A stretch of 64,000 bases of DNA from Rhodoligotrophos appendicifer (GTDB taxonomy: Bacteria > Pseudomonadota > Alphaproteobacteria > Rhizobiales > Im1): contig NZ_VHKL01000012.1 in the NCBI RefSeq assembly GCF_007474605.1, positions 1-64,000 on the forward strand, given 5' to 3'. The position numbers and the translations under genes were made by a program. The stretch's first letter is position 1; each line of letters begins with the position of its first letter. Shown here one piece after another: positions 7,798 to 18,029 of this stretch. Under the pieces are notes generated by a model, which was not told where the DNA came from, ran no database searches, and was given only the letters and a program-made list of their open reading frames with translations.

Positions 7798-10257
7798 TCA
7801 ATAAAGCCCGCCGGTCCCCGTCGACAATCCGCCTTCCAGCTGCTGCAGCTGCTCGCCGGCCACCCCTTGCGCCACCGCACCGCCGCCGATGACGACCGTG
7901 TCGTCCGCCGGTCCCTCGCCCGGCTTGAACGCCTCCAGGATGACCTTGGGGTCGCCATAGGCCGCTCTCTGGCCATTGGTGGGATTGATGGGGATGAGCT
8001 GCACGCCCGACGGCACCCGGAACGGGATCCCCGGCTTGTCCTTCAGCGCCAGCTTCATGAAGTCGGCGAAGATCGGGGCTGCGATCTCGCCGCCCGTCGA
8101 GCCCTTGCCCATGGGCTTGGGATTGTCGTAGCCGACATAGATCCCGACGGTGAGATCGGGAGCCGAGCCGATGAACCAGGCGTCCTTCTCGTCATTGGTG
8201 GTGCCGCTCTTGCCGGCCAGCGGCTTGCCGACGGCCGCTGCCGCCCGGCCCGTGCCGCGCTGCACCACCCCCTCCATCATGGAGGTGATCTGGTAGGCCG
8301 TATACGGATTGAGGATTTCCTCGCGCTGATCGGCGATCTCGGGCTCGGCCTGGCCCTGCCACTGATCCACGCCGCAACTCGGGCAATCGCGCGCATCATG
8401 CCGGTAGATCGTATGTCCGTAGCGGTCCTGGACCCGGTCGATCAGCGACGGCTGGATGCGCTTGCCGCCATTGTCGAGCATGCTGAAGGCGGTGGTCATG
8501 CGCATCAGCGTCGTCTCGCCCGCTCCCAGCGCCATGGACAGGACCGGCGGCATCTTGTCGTAGATCCCGAAGCGTTCGGCGATCTCGGAGACCTTTTCCA
8601 GCCCCATATCCTGCACCAGCCGCACGGTCATCACGTTGCGCGACAGCTCGATGCCGCGCCGCAGCGTCGAGGGTCCGTAGAATTTGTTCGAGTAATTCTT
8701 CGGGCTCCACACATCGCCATTCGACAGCCGCACCTCGATGGGCGCATCCAGGATCACGCTCGACGGCGTATAGCCATTGTCGAGGGCGGCCGCATAGACG
8801 AACGGCTTGAACGACGAGCCCGGCTGGCGCTGGGCCTGGGAGGCTCGGTTGAACTGGCTCAACCCGTAGGAGAACCCGCCGACCATGGCCAGGACGCGGC
8901 CCGTATGCGGGTCCATGGCGACGAGGCCTCCCGACACGGCCGGCACCTGGACCAGATGGAACGTGCCGCCATCGTCGGCCGGCGCCACATAGATGACGTC
9001 GCCCGCCTTGAGCACCTGGCTCACCGCCTTCACCTGCGGTCCGAGCCCGCCGCCGTCCTTGGCCGCCCTGGCCCAGGTCAGCGCCTTGAGCGAAATGGTC
9101 CCCTGTTCGCGCTCATCGGCGAGCGCCCCGCCGACCACCCGCTTCGGCGTGAGCCCGATGCGGGCTTCCGCATTCGTCGTCTCCAGCACCACGGCCAGCT
9201 GCCAGGGGGCGAGATCGGCGGGCATGGTGATGCCGGACAGGGTCTTGCCCCAGTCGCCACTGATGTCGATGGTCTGCAGCGGTCCGCGGAAGCCGCGGGC
9301 CCGGTCATATTTCAAGAGCCCCCGCGCTAAAGCTTGGCGCGCGAAGATCTGCAGTTTCGGCTGCAGCGTGGTCCGGATCGACAGGCCGCCATCATAGAGC
9401 TTCTTCTCGCCATAGAGCTCCAGCACTTCCCGGCGCACGTCTTCGGTGAAATATTCCGCCGAGACCAGTTCCGCCCCGACTTCACGCGGCGTGATCGTCA
9501 GCGGCACCTTCATGGCCGCCTCCGCCTCCTCGCGCGTCACGAAGCCGTTTTCGGCCATCTGCCCCAGCACCCAGTTGCGCCGCTCCGTCGCCCGTTCCTT
9601 GGCGCGGATGGGGTGGTAGTTGTTGGGCGCCTTCGGCAGCGCCGCGAGATAGGCGACCTCCGCCAGGCTGAGATCGTTCAACGACTTGCCGAAATAATTG
9701 AGCGAGGCCGCCGCCACCCCATAGGCACCGAAGCCGAGATAGATTTCGTTGAGATAGAGTTCGAGGATCTTGTCCTTCGAGAAGGCCTGCTCGATGCGCA
9801 GCGACAGCAGGGCCTCCTTGAGCTTGCGGTCGAAGGTGCGCTCATTCGTCAGCAGGAAGTTCTTGGCCACCTGCTGGGTGATGGTGGAGGCACCGATCAT
9901 GTGGCCGCCGCCACTGATGTAGTTTTCCGCATTCGTCAGCACCGCCCGGGCGATGCCGAGCGGGTCGACCCCGCTATGCTGGTAGAAATTCTTGTCTTCT
10001 GCCGCCAGGAAGGCTTCCGTCACCAGCTTCGGAATGGCGCTTTCCGGCACATATAGGCGCCGTTCGCGGGCATATTCGGCGATCAGCGTTCCGTCGGCCG
10101 CATGCACCCGGGTGGTGACCGGCGGCTCGTACTGGGCGAGCTGGCTGTAGTCGGGCAGCTCATCCGAGATCCGCCAGATCAAATATCCAGCACCGCCGGC
10201 CGCCACGGCGAACAGGATGAAACCGACGGTGAATAGAAACCCTAGAAAACGCAGCAT
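7798..10257 (-). CDS. mrcA: Penicillin-binding protein 1A (bifunctional transglycosylase/transpeptidase)
   Basis: A class A PBP of 819 residues that polymerises and cross-links peptidoglycan. It has an N-terminal membrane anchor (residues 2-28). The GT51 transglycosylase domain carries the catalytic E87 in EDKNFYQHSG. An OB-like insert precedes the transpeptidase domain, which has SxxK at S481-K484 (PGSSFK), an SRN motif and KSGTT. I chose ATG 10257 because the sequence then opens directly with the membrane anchor; a GTG at 10287 would add ten polar residues. It lies downstream of amiC and upstream of prfB on the same strand. Confidence 0.95.
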   Translation of the reverse strand: MLRFLGFLFTVGFILFAVAAGGAGYLIWRISDELPDYSQLAQYEPPVTTRVHAADGTLIAEYARERRLYVPESAIPKLVTEAFLAAEDKNFYQHSGVDPLGIARAVLTNAENYISGGGHMIGASTITQQVAKNFLLTNERTFDRKLKEALLSLRIEQAFSKDKILELYLNEIYLGFGAYGVAAASLNYFGKSLNDLSLAEVAYLAALPKAPNNYHPIRAKERATERRNWVLGQMAENGFVTREEAEAAMKVPLTITPREVGAELVSAEYFTEDVRREVLELYGEKKLYDGGLSIRTTLQPKLQIFARQALARGLLKYDRARGFRGPLQTIDISGDWGKTLSGITMPADLAPWQLAVVLETTNAEARIGLTPKRVVGGALADEREQGTISLKALTWARAAKDGGGLGPQVKAVSQVLKAGDVIYVAPADDGGTFHLVQVPAVSGGLVAMDPHTGRVLAMVGGFSYGLSQFNRASQAQRQPGSSFKPFVYAAALDNGYTPSSVILDAPIEVRLSNGDVWSPKNYSNKFYGPSTLRRGIELSRNVMTVRLVQDMGLEKVSEIAERFGIYDKMPPVLSMALGAGETTLMRMTTAFSMLDNGGKRIQPSLIDRVQDRYGHTIYRHDARDCPSCGVDQWQGQAEPEIADQREEILNPYTAYQITSMMEGVVQRGTGRAAAAVGKPLAGKSGTTNDEKDAWFIGSAPDLTVGIYVGYDNPKPMGKGSTGGEIAAPIFADFMKLALKDKPGIPFRVPSGVQLIPINPTNGQRAAYGDPKVILEAFKPGEGPADDTVVIGGGAVAQGVAGEQLQQLEGGLSTGTGGLY

Positions 10258-10488
10258 GAAGCTCTCAATCTCCGGTCGGGCTCGCACCGCGCGGACCTCG
10301 TGTCCGCCATCAACCGCTGAAGCCCCAGCCTGTTAATCTCGATTGCCGCAAAGGTCCATCTTATCATGAGCGGCCACCCCGCGCGACGCCGCATCGGCTC
10401 CGCATCCGGTTCAACCCTGCGGCGAGGCAGCGATTCGGCGCTTGCGGGAAGCACTTAGGCCGAGAATGCGGCGCGGCCGTGGCGCGGG

Positions 10489-12054
10489 CTACTGGCGGGC
10501 CGAGACATGCGTCCCGAAGAAACCGTCCACGGCCACCTGCATGGACCGGGCGACCTTTTGCCGCCAGGCGCTGGAGGTCAGCAGCTTCTCGTCCTCGCTG
10601 GAGGAGAGATAGCCGAGCTCCACCAGAACCGAGGGGACGTCGGCTGCGCGCAGCACCCGGAAGCCCGCATAGCGATGCGGCTTGCTGCTCAGCATCGTCG
10701 TCCCGTCCAGTGTGTTGACGAGGGTCTTGGCGAAGAACACGGAATGGTTGCGCGTTTCGCGCTGCACCAGATCGATGAGGATGCCGGTCAATTCTTCGTT
10801 TTCGCCGTCGACCTCGACGCCGGCCACGAGGTCGGCCTTGTTTTCCGCCGCGGCGATTTCCGCAGCCTCCCGGTCCGAGGCCTTGTCCGAGACGGTATAG
10901 ACCGTCGACCCGCGGGCAACCCCGCGCTTCAGCGAATCCGCATGGATGGAGATGAACAGATCCGCCTGCTTCTTTTGGGCCACCCGCACCCGGTTGCCGA
11001 GGGTAAGGAAACTGTCATTGCTGCGGGTCATGACGACGTCGTAGCGCCCGCTCGCCTGCAGCCGGTCGCGCAGCACCTTGGCAAAGCCCAGCACGACGTC
11101 CTTCTCAAAAGTGCCCGATTTGCTGATCGCGCCGGGATCGATGCCGCCATGGCCGGGGTCGATGACCACGATGGGCTTGGCGCGGCGCTCCACCGGCTTC
11201 TGCATCTCCGGCTTGGCGGCACCCAGCCTGCCGAAGGCCGCCGTCGGCTCCACCACCGCGCCCTCGGATCCTGCGCCCTTCGGCGCCGCCGTCTCGGCGG
11301 GCAGGGTCAAGGCGACAAGCGTCGTCTCGGCGGCAGCCGGCGCCGTCGTGGCCGGCATCGTCTCGCTTGCGGTCGCCAGCAGCGGCCGCGGCCGCGGTAC
11401 CGGCGGCAGGTCCGTCTTGGCCGTTATGACCGTCTGCGGTGCGGCGGCAGCGGGTTCCGGGGCCTCTGCCGGGTCGGCTGCATTGAGATCGGCCAGCGCC
11501 GCCGTCCGGGTCTCCTCGCCTTGCCGCTCGATGCGCTCCTTGATCTTGGCGAAGGTGACGGCGTCGGTGCCGATCAGGTCGATCACCAGGCGTGCGGGCT
11601 CAGTGCCCTTGGAACTGACCATGAAGGACTTGTCGATGAGCACCGGCTGGTTCGCATCGATCACCACCCGTGACCGTTCCGCCTCGAAGCGGCCATAGCG
11701 GTATTCGCGAATCAGCCCGCGCCCCTGCGCCCCGATTCCGGCGGGCAGCTGAAATCCCACATTCGGCAGGTCGATGATGACCCGGAACGGATCGTCCACC
11801 ACATAGACGCTGAAGGGAATCGGCTGGTCGAGATCCAGCACGAAGCGCGTCCGCCGCGCATCGCCGGCCACGCGCGAGGCGATCGCGTGGACGGCGGCCT
11901 CCTCGGGCGCATCCGCAGCCGGCTCCATCGCCCGCGTCGGCGCCCCGCCCGCCAGGGTCCATCCCCCGACCAACAGCGCCAGCATCATTGGACGCAGCGC
12001 TCTCTTTGCGAGGCGCAGCATCCCAGACGCCGATATGCGGAGACCCGCCTTCAC
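10489..12054 (-). CDS. amiC: N-acetylmuramoyl-L-alanine amidase with AMIN domain
   Basis: About 521 residues. A signal/anchor segment (MMLALLVGGWTLAGGAPTRA) is followed by an AMIN domain (RFVLDLDQPIPFSVYVVDD onwards), which localises such enzymes in the periplasm. A Pro/Ala-rich linker leads to the zinc-dependent Amidase_3 domain (IVVIDPGHGGIDPGAISKSG, later SIHADS and the VELGYLSS region). The enzyme removes peptide stems from glycan strands during cell separation. I prefer GTG 12054 with AAGGGG about 10 bases upstream; a TTG at 12084 and an ATG at 12021 are alternatives. It is divergent from rne. Confidence 0.92.
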   Translation of the reverse strand: MKAGLRISASGMLRLAKRALRPMMLALLVGGWTLAGGAPTRAMEPAADAPEEAAVHAIASRVAGDARRTRFVLDLDQPIPFSVYVVDDPFRVIIDLPNVGFQLPAGIGAQGRGLIREYRYGRFEAERSRVVIDANQPVLIDKSFMVSSKGTEPARLVIDLIGTDAVTFAKIKERIERQGEETRTAALADLNAADPAEAPEPAAAAPQTVITAKTDLPPVPRPRPLLATASETMPATTAPAAAETTLVALTLPAETAAPKGAGSEGAVVEPTAAFGRLGAAKPEMQKPVERRAKPIVVIDPGHGGIDPGAISKSGTFEKDVVLGFAKVLRDRLQASGRYDVVMTRSNDSFLTLGNRVRVAQKKQADLFISIHADSLKRGVARGSTVYTVSDKASDREAAEIAAAENKADLVAGVEVDGENEELTGILIDLVQRETRNHSVFFAKTLVNTLDGTTMLSSKPHRYAGFRVLRAADVPSVLVELGYLSSSEDEKLLTSSAWRQKVARSMQVAVDGFFGTHVSARQ

Positions 12055-12740
12055 TCCTGCAGCGCCCCTTGACTGACCCGACAAACCTCCCGCGGGAACC
12101 GGCGCTGCGACACCGATCTCTTCCCGCGACGTGTCGGCAGGCTAGACGGTCCGAGTTAACTAAATCTTACGGAAGCCTGGTCCAGCACTCTGAGTCGCGC
12201 GGCCATAATCGCGCTTTCGGGTCCGGTGGTGCCTTTCGGTGACAGGCCCACATTTCACTGCTCTTGCAAAACTTTGTGGAATTCCCGTAATTAGAAGTCA
12301 GAGGATCGACGATGACGTGGCATTCGGCTTTGGCACCGTCGGCTCTCGCCCCTTTCTAACGCGATGGGCGGCGTCCGCGCTTACGGCGGTTAGCTCGCTT
12401 CCCATTGCGTCTGAATTGCAGGCCTGCTCTAGGCGGGCCGCGCATTTGACCTCGTGCTTTCGGGCCGAGTTATTGAAACCGCTTCGGCCAAGGCCGAGGC
12501 TGCTATGGACTGAATCGGAACAGGCATTGCTGACGCACGCGAAGAGGGAACGGGAGAGCATTACGCCGGAGTTCAAGCTCCTTGGAGCACCGGCCGCTCT
12601 TTCTGCCACACGCGCGAGCAGCAACAACCGGCCTGCCCTCACAACATCACTATGCGCTCGCGCTCGCCCGCTGGCGGCCTCTTTGGCCGAGACCGGCGGT
12701 TTTGAGCTGCGGCCCGCGCGAGCGCGGGAGAAAGTATCCT
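12055..12740. other. Long intergenic region and probable rne 5' leader
   Basis: About 690 bases separate amiC and rne. I find no convincing protein: open frames here are short or antisense-type. The amiC-proximal part (about 12160-12300) is comparatively AT-rich and is the likely divergent promoter zone. The stretch before rne would be a long untranslated leader. In enterobacteria the rne leader mediates autoregulation by RNase E itself. Whether the same holds here cannot be read from the sequence. Confidence 0.4.
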
Positions 12741-15668
12741 ATGGGAAGCAATATGCTGATCGACGCGGCCCACCCGGAAGAGACCCGGGTCGTCGTGCTG
12801 CGTGGAAACAAGATTGAGGAATTCGACTACGAATCGTCGTCCCGGAAGCAGATCAGAGGCAATATCTATCTCGCCAAGGTAACGCGGGTGGAGCCATCGC
12901 TCCAGGCGGCCTTCGTCGATTATGGTGGCAACCGCCACGGCTTTCTGGCCTTCAACGAGATCCATCCGGATTATTATCAGATCCCGGTCGCCGATCGTCA
13001 GGCCCTGCTGAAGCAGGAGGCCCGCGATGCCATGGCCTCCGGCGACGAGGATATCGAACCGGTCGAGACATCCGAAGCACCGAGCGCCGAAGAAGGCAAT
13101 GGTGACGGCCGCCGCCGGCGCCGGCATCGCCGCCACAATGGCGCGGAAGCCGATGCCGAGGGCGGCGAAGGCGGCTCCGGCGGCGTCGAGGAGGTCGAGG
13201 AGGATCCCGAATCCCAGGCCGTCGACAGTGTCGGCGCCGAGGATGCCCTGGAGGAGGCCTCCCATTTCCAGCGCAATGTCCGCCGGGTCTACAAGATCCA
13301 GGAGGTCATCAAGCGCCGTCAGATCCTTCTGGTCCAGGTCGTCAAGGAGGAGCGGGGCAACAAGGGCGCCGCACTCACCACCTATCTGTCCCTGGCCGGC
13401 CGCTATTGCGTGCTGATGCCGAACACCGGTCGTGGCGGCGGCATTTCCCGCAAGATCACCGATGCCGGCGATCGGCGTCGCCTCAAGGAGGTGGCCCGCG
13501 AGATGGAGGTGCCCGAGGGCATGGGCGTCATCGTCCGCACCGCCGGCGCCAACCGCACCAAGGTCGAGATCAAGCGCGACTACGATTATCTGCTCCGCCA
13601 GTGGGAGAGCATCCGCGATCTGACGCTGCAATCCACGGCCCCCGCCCTCATCTACGAGGAGGGCAGCATCATCAAGCGGGCGATCCGCGACCTTTATACG
13701 AAGGATGTCGACCAAGTCCTCATCGAGGGCCCCGTCGCCCATCGTGAGGCGCGCGAATTCATGAAGATGCTCATGCCGAGCCATGCGCGCAACGTGAAGC
13801 CCTATATGGAGCCGCGCCCGCTCTTCAGCCGCTACCAGGTGGAAAGCCAGCTCGACGGCCTGTTCTCCCCCGTCGTCACTCTGAGCTCGGGGGGCTACAT
13901 CGTCATCAATCAGACCGAGGCCCTGGTCTCCATCGATGTGAACTCCGGCAAGTCGACCCGCGAGCACAATATCGAGGACACCGCCCTCAAGACCAATCTC
14001 GAGGCTGCCGATGAGGTCGCCCGCCAATTGCGTCTGCGCGACCTTGCCGGCCTGATCGTCATCGACTTCATCGACATGGAGGAGAAGCGCAACAACCGCA
14101 ATGTCGAGCGCCGCATGAAGGAGGCGCTGAAGAACGATCGCGCCCGCATTCAGGTCGGCCGCATCAGCCATTTCGGCCTGCTCGAAATGTCCCGTCAGCG
14201 CCTGCGCGTGGGCATGCTGGAGGGATCGACCATCCCCTGCCCGACCTGTCAGGGCCGCGGCATCGTCCGCTCCATCGAATCCTGCGCGCTGTCCGTGCTG
14301 CGGGGCATCGAGGAGTATCTCATGCGCCGCCCCGAGGATGTCACCGTCCGCTGCGACCCGCATGTCGCCTTCTATCTGCTGAATCAGAAGCGCCACAATG
14401 TTCTGACCATCGAGGCCGCTTACGCAATTTCGATCTATCTCGAGCCCTCCGACGAGCATCACAACGAGAACTTCAAGGTCGAGCGCGCCGAGGGCCGCCC
14501 GGTCCGGCCGCTGCCCATCGCCGTGCAGATCGACACCTCCTATGCCGATTTCGACGAGGAGGAAGAGGAGGTCGTGGTCGAGGAAAGCGTGGCCGAGCAG
14601 CCCGAGAGGATCGGCGATGTCGAGACTGTCGCGGAGACCGCAGAGACCGCCTTCGAGGAGCGCGACGACGAGCGCGAGCGTCACCAGCCGGGCGAGGATG
14701 ACGGCAGCCGCCGTCGCCGCCGTCGCCGCGGTCGTCGGGGCGGTCGCCGCAATCGCGAGTTTGAGGGCACCGCGGCCGAGGGCCAGGAGAATGGCGACTG
14801 GGTCGATCCCGGCTCCCTGCCCCAGCCCGACACCGGCATCACCCCGATCCCCGAATTCCAGCACGCCGTCGAAGGCGACCAGGAAACCGAGGCGAGCCGC
14901 AACCGCAGCCGCAGGGGTCGCGGACGTCGCGGCGACCGGTCGCGTCGGGAGGCAGCCGAGCTGGCGCCTGCAGGTCCGATGGAGGATCGCGTCGAAGGCA
15001 TCCTCTCCGTCGAGATCGAGGCCACCGGCGACGAGTCCTTGGCGGCTGAGCAGATTGCCGTGGACCTCTCCCCCGAGGCGGGCCGGATAAGTGAAGCCTC
15101 GGCCGAAGCCCCGGCCGCGCCTGCCATCAGCGACGCCGAAGCCGCCACGCCGGAGGCGACCGAACCGGCGGCAGCCCCCAAGCGCACCCGCAAGCCGCGG
15201 GTCCGCAAGACGGCCGCGGCCGAGCCAGCACCGGAGGCCGAAGCCGGCCCCGCTGAGGCGCCGGCCGAGCCTGAGGCTGCCGAGCCTGTGGCTGCTGAGC
15301 CTGCGGCCGCCGAAGAGCCGGCGCCCAAGCCGAAGCGGCGCAGTCGCGCCAAGCCCAAGGCGGCAGCGGTGACCGACGACATGATCACCGATCAGGCCGG
15401 ATCGACGCCCAAGCCTGTTCCGCAATTCGACGAGGCGGCAGCATCTCCGATCCTGCCGGCGGAGCCCTCCGCTCCGACGGAGAGCAGCGAAGCCTCTGCC
15501 CCGACATCCGAGCCGGAGCCCGAGACGGTGCAGCACGAGCCGGAGCCTGAAGCAGCGCAGCACCAGCCTGAACCGGCCCGTGAACGCGTGTCTGCTGAGC
15601 CTGTCGAGCCGAAGCCCGAGCGTCCGGCCCGGCGCGGCTGGTGGCAGCGCAAGATTTTTGGCGATTGA
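12741..15668 (+). CDS. rne: Ribonuclease E
   Basis: A 975-residue endoribonuclease, core of the RNA degradosome. The start MGSNMLIDAAHPEETRVVVL is typical of alphaproteobacterial RNase E. The S1 domain is interrupted by an acidic/arginine-rich insert at about residues 100-165, also usual in this group. Catalytic aspartates align at D399 (VSIDVNSG) and D442 (IDFIDMEE), and the Zn-link cysteines are C500 and C503 (CPTC). The C-terminal 400 residues are Ala/Pro/Glu/Arg-rich and disordered, as expected for the scaffold that binds degradosome partners. I chose ATG 12741 over longer upstream options because conserved sequence begins there and GGGAG lies upstream. Confidence 0.96.
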   Translation: MGSNMLIDAAHPEETRVVVLRGNKIEEFDYESSSRKQIRGNIYLAKVTRVEPSLQAAFVDYGGNRHGFLAFNEIHPDYYQIPVADRQALLKQEARDAMASGDEDIEPVETSEAPSAEEGNGDGRRRRRHRRHNGAEADAEGGEGGSGGVEEVEEDPESQAVDSVGAEDALEEASHFQRNVRRVYKIQEVIKRRQILLVQVVKEERGNKGAALTTYLSLAGRYCVLMPNTGRGGGISRKITDAGDRRRLKEVAREMEVPEGMGVIVRTAGANRTKVEIKRDYDYLLRQWESIRDLTLQSTAPALIYEEGSIIKRAIRDLYTKDVDQVLIEGPVAHREAREFMKMLMPSHARNVKPYMEPRPLFSRYQVESQLDGLFSPVVTLSSGGYIVINQTEALVSIDVNSGKSTREHNIEDTALKTNLEAADEVARQLRLRDLAGLIVIDFIDMEEKRNNRNVERRMKEALKNDRARIQVGRISHFGLLEMSRQRLRVGMLEGSTIPCPTCQGRGIVRSIESCALSVLRGIEEYLMRRPEDVTVRCDPHVAFYLLNQKRHNVLTIEAAYAISIYLEPSDEHHNENFKVERAEGRPVRPLPIAVQIDTSYADFDEEEEEVVVEESVAEQPERIGDVETVAETAETAFEERDDERERHQPGEDDGSRRRRRRRGRRGGRRNREFEGTAAEGQENGDWVDPGSLPQPDTGITPIPEFQHAVEGDQETEASRNRSRRGRGRRGDRSRREAAELAPAGPMEDRVEGILSVEIEATGDESLAAEQIAVDLSPEAGRISEASAEAPAAPAISDAEAATPEATEPAAAPKRTRKPRVRKTAAAEPAPEAEAGPAEAPAEPEAAEPVAAEPAAAEEPAPKPKRRSRAKPKAAAVTDDMITDQAGSTPKPVPQFDEAAASPILPAEPSAPTESSEASAPTSEPEPETVQHEPEPEAAQHQPEPARERVSAEPVEPKPERPARRGWWQRKIFGD

Positions 15669-15679
15669 GGCGATCCCTC

Positions 15680-15711
15680 CTGCGGCGCGTCCCTGGTGGA
15701 ATGCGCCGCAG
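15680..15711 (+). terminator. Hairpin after rne
   Basis: A perfect 9-base stem (CTGCGGCGC ... GCGCCGCAG) with a 14-base loop lies 12 bases after the rne stop. No T-run follows, so it may be an mRNA 3' stabiliser rather than an intrinsic terminator. Confidence 0.35.
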
Positions 15712-15813
15712 ACCCGGGGCTTTGCCCTCGGCGCCACACGCAAATGCGTTCGGCTCAGCCCCAGTATCGCCGCAATTACTGGGGAAGGCTGAAGCCCGAT
15801 CGGAGATGACGCT

Positions 15814-17211
15814 GTGCTGATGGGCAGATCACATATCGACTTCAGGTCACTCGCCGCCAGGGCCTGCGCCCTGGTGCTGGCGGTGGCCGTCTTCATGACC
15901 GGGATCGGCATCCGCCATCTTGAGGCGGCGGGGCTGCCCTTGATCCGCGATACCGAGATCGAGCAGCTTCTGCGCGATTACGCGACGCCGGTCTTCCGGG
16001 CTGCCGGCCTCAGGCCCGACGGCGTGAACGTCTATATTATCAACGCCCCCACCATCAACGCCTTCGTCTCCGGCGGCCAGCGCGTCTTCATCCACACCGG
16101 CCTGATCACCGAATGCGAGACGCCCAACGAGGTGATCGGCGTCCTGGCCCACGAGACCGGCCATATCGCCGGCGGCCATCTGACGCGCATGCAGCGCCAG
16201 CTCGACAAGGCCTCGACCGCCGCGATCGTCGGCATGCTTCTCGGTGTCGCCACCATGGTGGGCGCCGGTCTCAGCGGCCAGGGCGAGCTCGCCCGCGGCG
16301 GCCAGGGCTTGATGCTTGGCGGCCAGTCCTTGGCCGAGCGCAACCTGCTCTCCTATGCCCGCGCCCAGGAATCCTCCGCCGACCAGGCGGCGGTGAAATA
16401 TCTGACCGCGACCAAGCAATCGGCCAAGGGCATGATCGATCTGTTCGAGAAGCTCTCGAACCAGTCCCTCGCCTCCTCCGTGGCGATCGACCCTTACGTC
16501 CTCAGCCACCCCATGCCCCTCGACCGGGTGCGCAATCTCGAGATCAACGCCCGCAAGAGCCCCTATTTCGACACCCCCGACGATCCGGCTCTGTTGGCGC
16601 GCCACCGCATGGTCCAGGCGAAGCTCACCGGCTTCTTGGGCTCGCCGCAGCGCGTCTACCAGAAATACCCCACCAGCGACACGAGCCCCCCGGCGCGCTA
16701 TGCCCGCTCCATCGTCGCCTTCCGCACCGGCGACACCCGCGCGGCCATGGTCGAGATCGACGCGCTGCTCCAGGCGCAGCCGAAGAATCCCTATTTCTGG
16801 GAGTTGAAGGGCCAGGCCCTGCTGGAGGGGGGCAGTCCGAAACAGGCCATCGCGCCGCTGCGTAAGGCCGTCGAGCTCATGCCGCGGGCGGATCTGACCC
16901 GGGTGATGCTGGCCCAGGCCATGCTGTCCACCGAGGATCCTGGCCTGGTCGACTCCGCCCAGCAGCTCCTGCTCCGCGCCAAGCGCACCGAGGCCGACAG
17001 TCCCGATCTCCACGCCCAGCTGGCCTTGAGCTATGCCCGCAAGAACAATATCCCCATGGCCGATCTCGAGACCGCCGAAGTGGCCCTGCTGACCGGCGAT
17101 TATGATCTCGCCAAGCAGAAGGCGAAGCGCTCCATGGCCGCCTTCAAGCGCGGCACGCCCGAATGGATCCGCGCCAACGATATCTTGAACGTCAAGACCG
17201 AAGACAGCTGA
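15814..17211 (+). CDS. M48 family metalloprotease with TPR region (BepA-like), exported
   Basis: 465 residues. The N-terminus has a signal-like segment (LAARACALVLAVAVFMTG). The M48 domain has the zinc motif HETGH at residues 113-117 and a downstream glutamate in AQESSADQAA. The C-terminal half is helical with TPR-like repeats (PKNPYFWELKGQALLEGG and following). The architecture matches BepA/YfgC, a periplasmic protease and chaperone for outer-membrane protein quality control. The start is GTG 15814, 8 bases after GGAG; ATG 15820 is possible. It is followed 47 bases later by a DsbA-like gene. Confidence 0.9.
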   Translation: MLMGRSHIDFRSLAARACALVLAVAVFMTGIGIRHLEAAGLPLIRDTEIEQLLRDYATPVFRAAGLRPDGVNVYIINAPTINAFVSGGQRVFIHTGLITECETPNEVIGVLAHETGHIAGGHLTRMQRQLDKASTAAIVGMLLGVATMVGAGLSGQGELARGGQGLMLGGQSLAERNLLSYARAQESSADQAAVKYLTATKQSAKGMIDLFEKLSNQSLASSVAIDPYVLSHPMPLDRVRNLEINARKSPYFDTPDDPALLARHRMVQAKLTGFLGSPQRVYQKYPTSDTSPPARYARSIVAFRTGDTRAAMVEIDALLQAQPKNPYFWELKGQALLEGGSPKQAIAPLRKAVELMPRADLTRVMLAQAMLSTEDPGLVDSAQQLLLRAKRTEADSPDLHAQLALSYARKNNIPMADLETAEVALLTGDYDLAKQKAKRSMAAFKRGTPEWIRANDILNVKTEDS

Positions 17212-17258
17212 CCCTCGCCCGTGGCATGGTCGGCGCCGCCTCAATCTGGAGAGTTTTC

Positions 17259-18029
17259 ATGCGCTTTGTCACTCGTCGCCTCGCGCCCCTGGCGATGTCC
17301 TGCCTGCTCGGTGTGTCGAGTGTCGCCTCGCCGGCCTTTGCCGCCGAGTTCAACGATGCGCAGCGCGGCGAGATCGTCGACACGATCCGCAGCTATCTCC
17401 TGGCCAATCCGGAGTTTCTGCGCGAGGTCATCGCAGCCCTGGAGGCCAAGGACCAGAGCCAGCAGATGGGCCAGGCCAAGGAGGCGATCAAGGAGAACGC
17501 TTCCCTGATCTTCCGCAGCAAGACCGACATGGTGGCCGGCAACCCTGAGGGCGACGTCACCGTGGTCGAGTTCTTCGATTACAATTGCGGCTACTGCAAG
17601 CGCTCGCTCCCCGACGTGAACGCCCTCCTCGACAAGGACAAGCAGGTCCGCCTGGTGCTGAAGGAGTTCCCGATCCTGGGCCCCGGCTCGATCTTTGCCT
17701 CCAAGGCTGCCCTCGCCGCCCGCAAGCAGGAGAAATACCTGGAGCTCCACAACGCGATGATGGAACACAAGGGGACCCTCGACGAAGCCGGCGTGCTGGC
17801 CATGTCCGAAAAGCTCGGCCTCGACATCGCGAAGCTGAAGGCCGACATGGAGGCCCCCGAGGTCCAGGCGCAGATCGACGAGAGCTACAAGCTGGCCCAG
17901 GCCCTCGGCATCCAGGGCACCCCCGCCTTCATCATCGGCGATCGCTTCATTCCCGGCGCCGTCGGGATCGACACCCTCTCCGAGCTGGTGACCGACGTAC
18001 GCAAGGACGGCAGTTGCTCGATCTGCTGA
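17259..18029 (+). CDS. DsbA-family periplasmic thiol:disulfide oxidoreductase
   Basis: 256 residues. A signal peptide (to about residue 27, ASPAFAA) and a short helical N-terminal region (YLLANPEFLREVIAALEAKD) precede the thioredoxin-like domain. The active site is C110-G-Y-C113, with the cis-proline segment GIQGTPAFIIGD near the C-terminus. The protein resembles the BdbD/Com1-like DsbA group, oxidants of cysteines in exported proteins. ATG 17259 is chosen because the signal peptide starts there. The stop codon lies within the first unit of a short repeat array. Confidence 0.9.
   Translation: MRFVTRRLAPLAMSCLLGVSSVASPAFAAEFNDAQRGEIVDTIRSYLLANPEFLREVIAALEAKDQSQQMGQAKEAIKENASLIFRSKTDMVAGNPEGDVTVVEFFDYNCGYCKRSLPDVNALLDKDKQVRLVLKEFPILGPGSIFASKAALAARKQEKYLELHNAMMEHKGTLDEAGVLAMSEKLGLDIAKLKADMEAPEVQAQIDESYKLAQALGIQGTPAFIIGDRFIPGAVGIDTLSELVTDVRKDGSCSIC

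Noticed and set aside
6844-9330. Plus-strand open frame of 828 codons spanning prfB and mrcA antisense
   Set aside because: It crosses two real genes and a repeat cluster and contains repeat-derived peptide sequence.
12639-15911. Minus-strand open frame of over 1000 codons antisense to rne
   Set aside because: It is a GC-bias shadow: the plus strand encodes an unmistakable RNase E with catalytic residues, and the antisense product is Gly/Ala/His/Arg-rich without domains.
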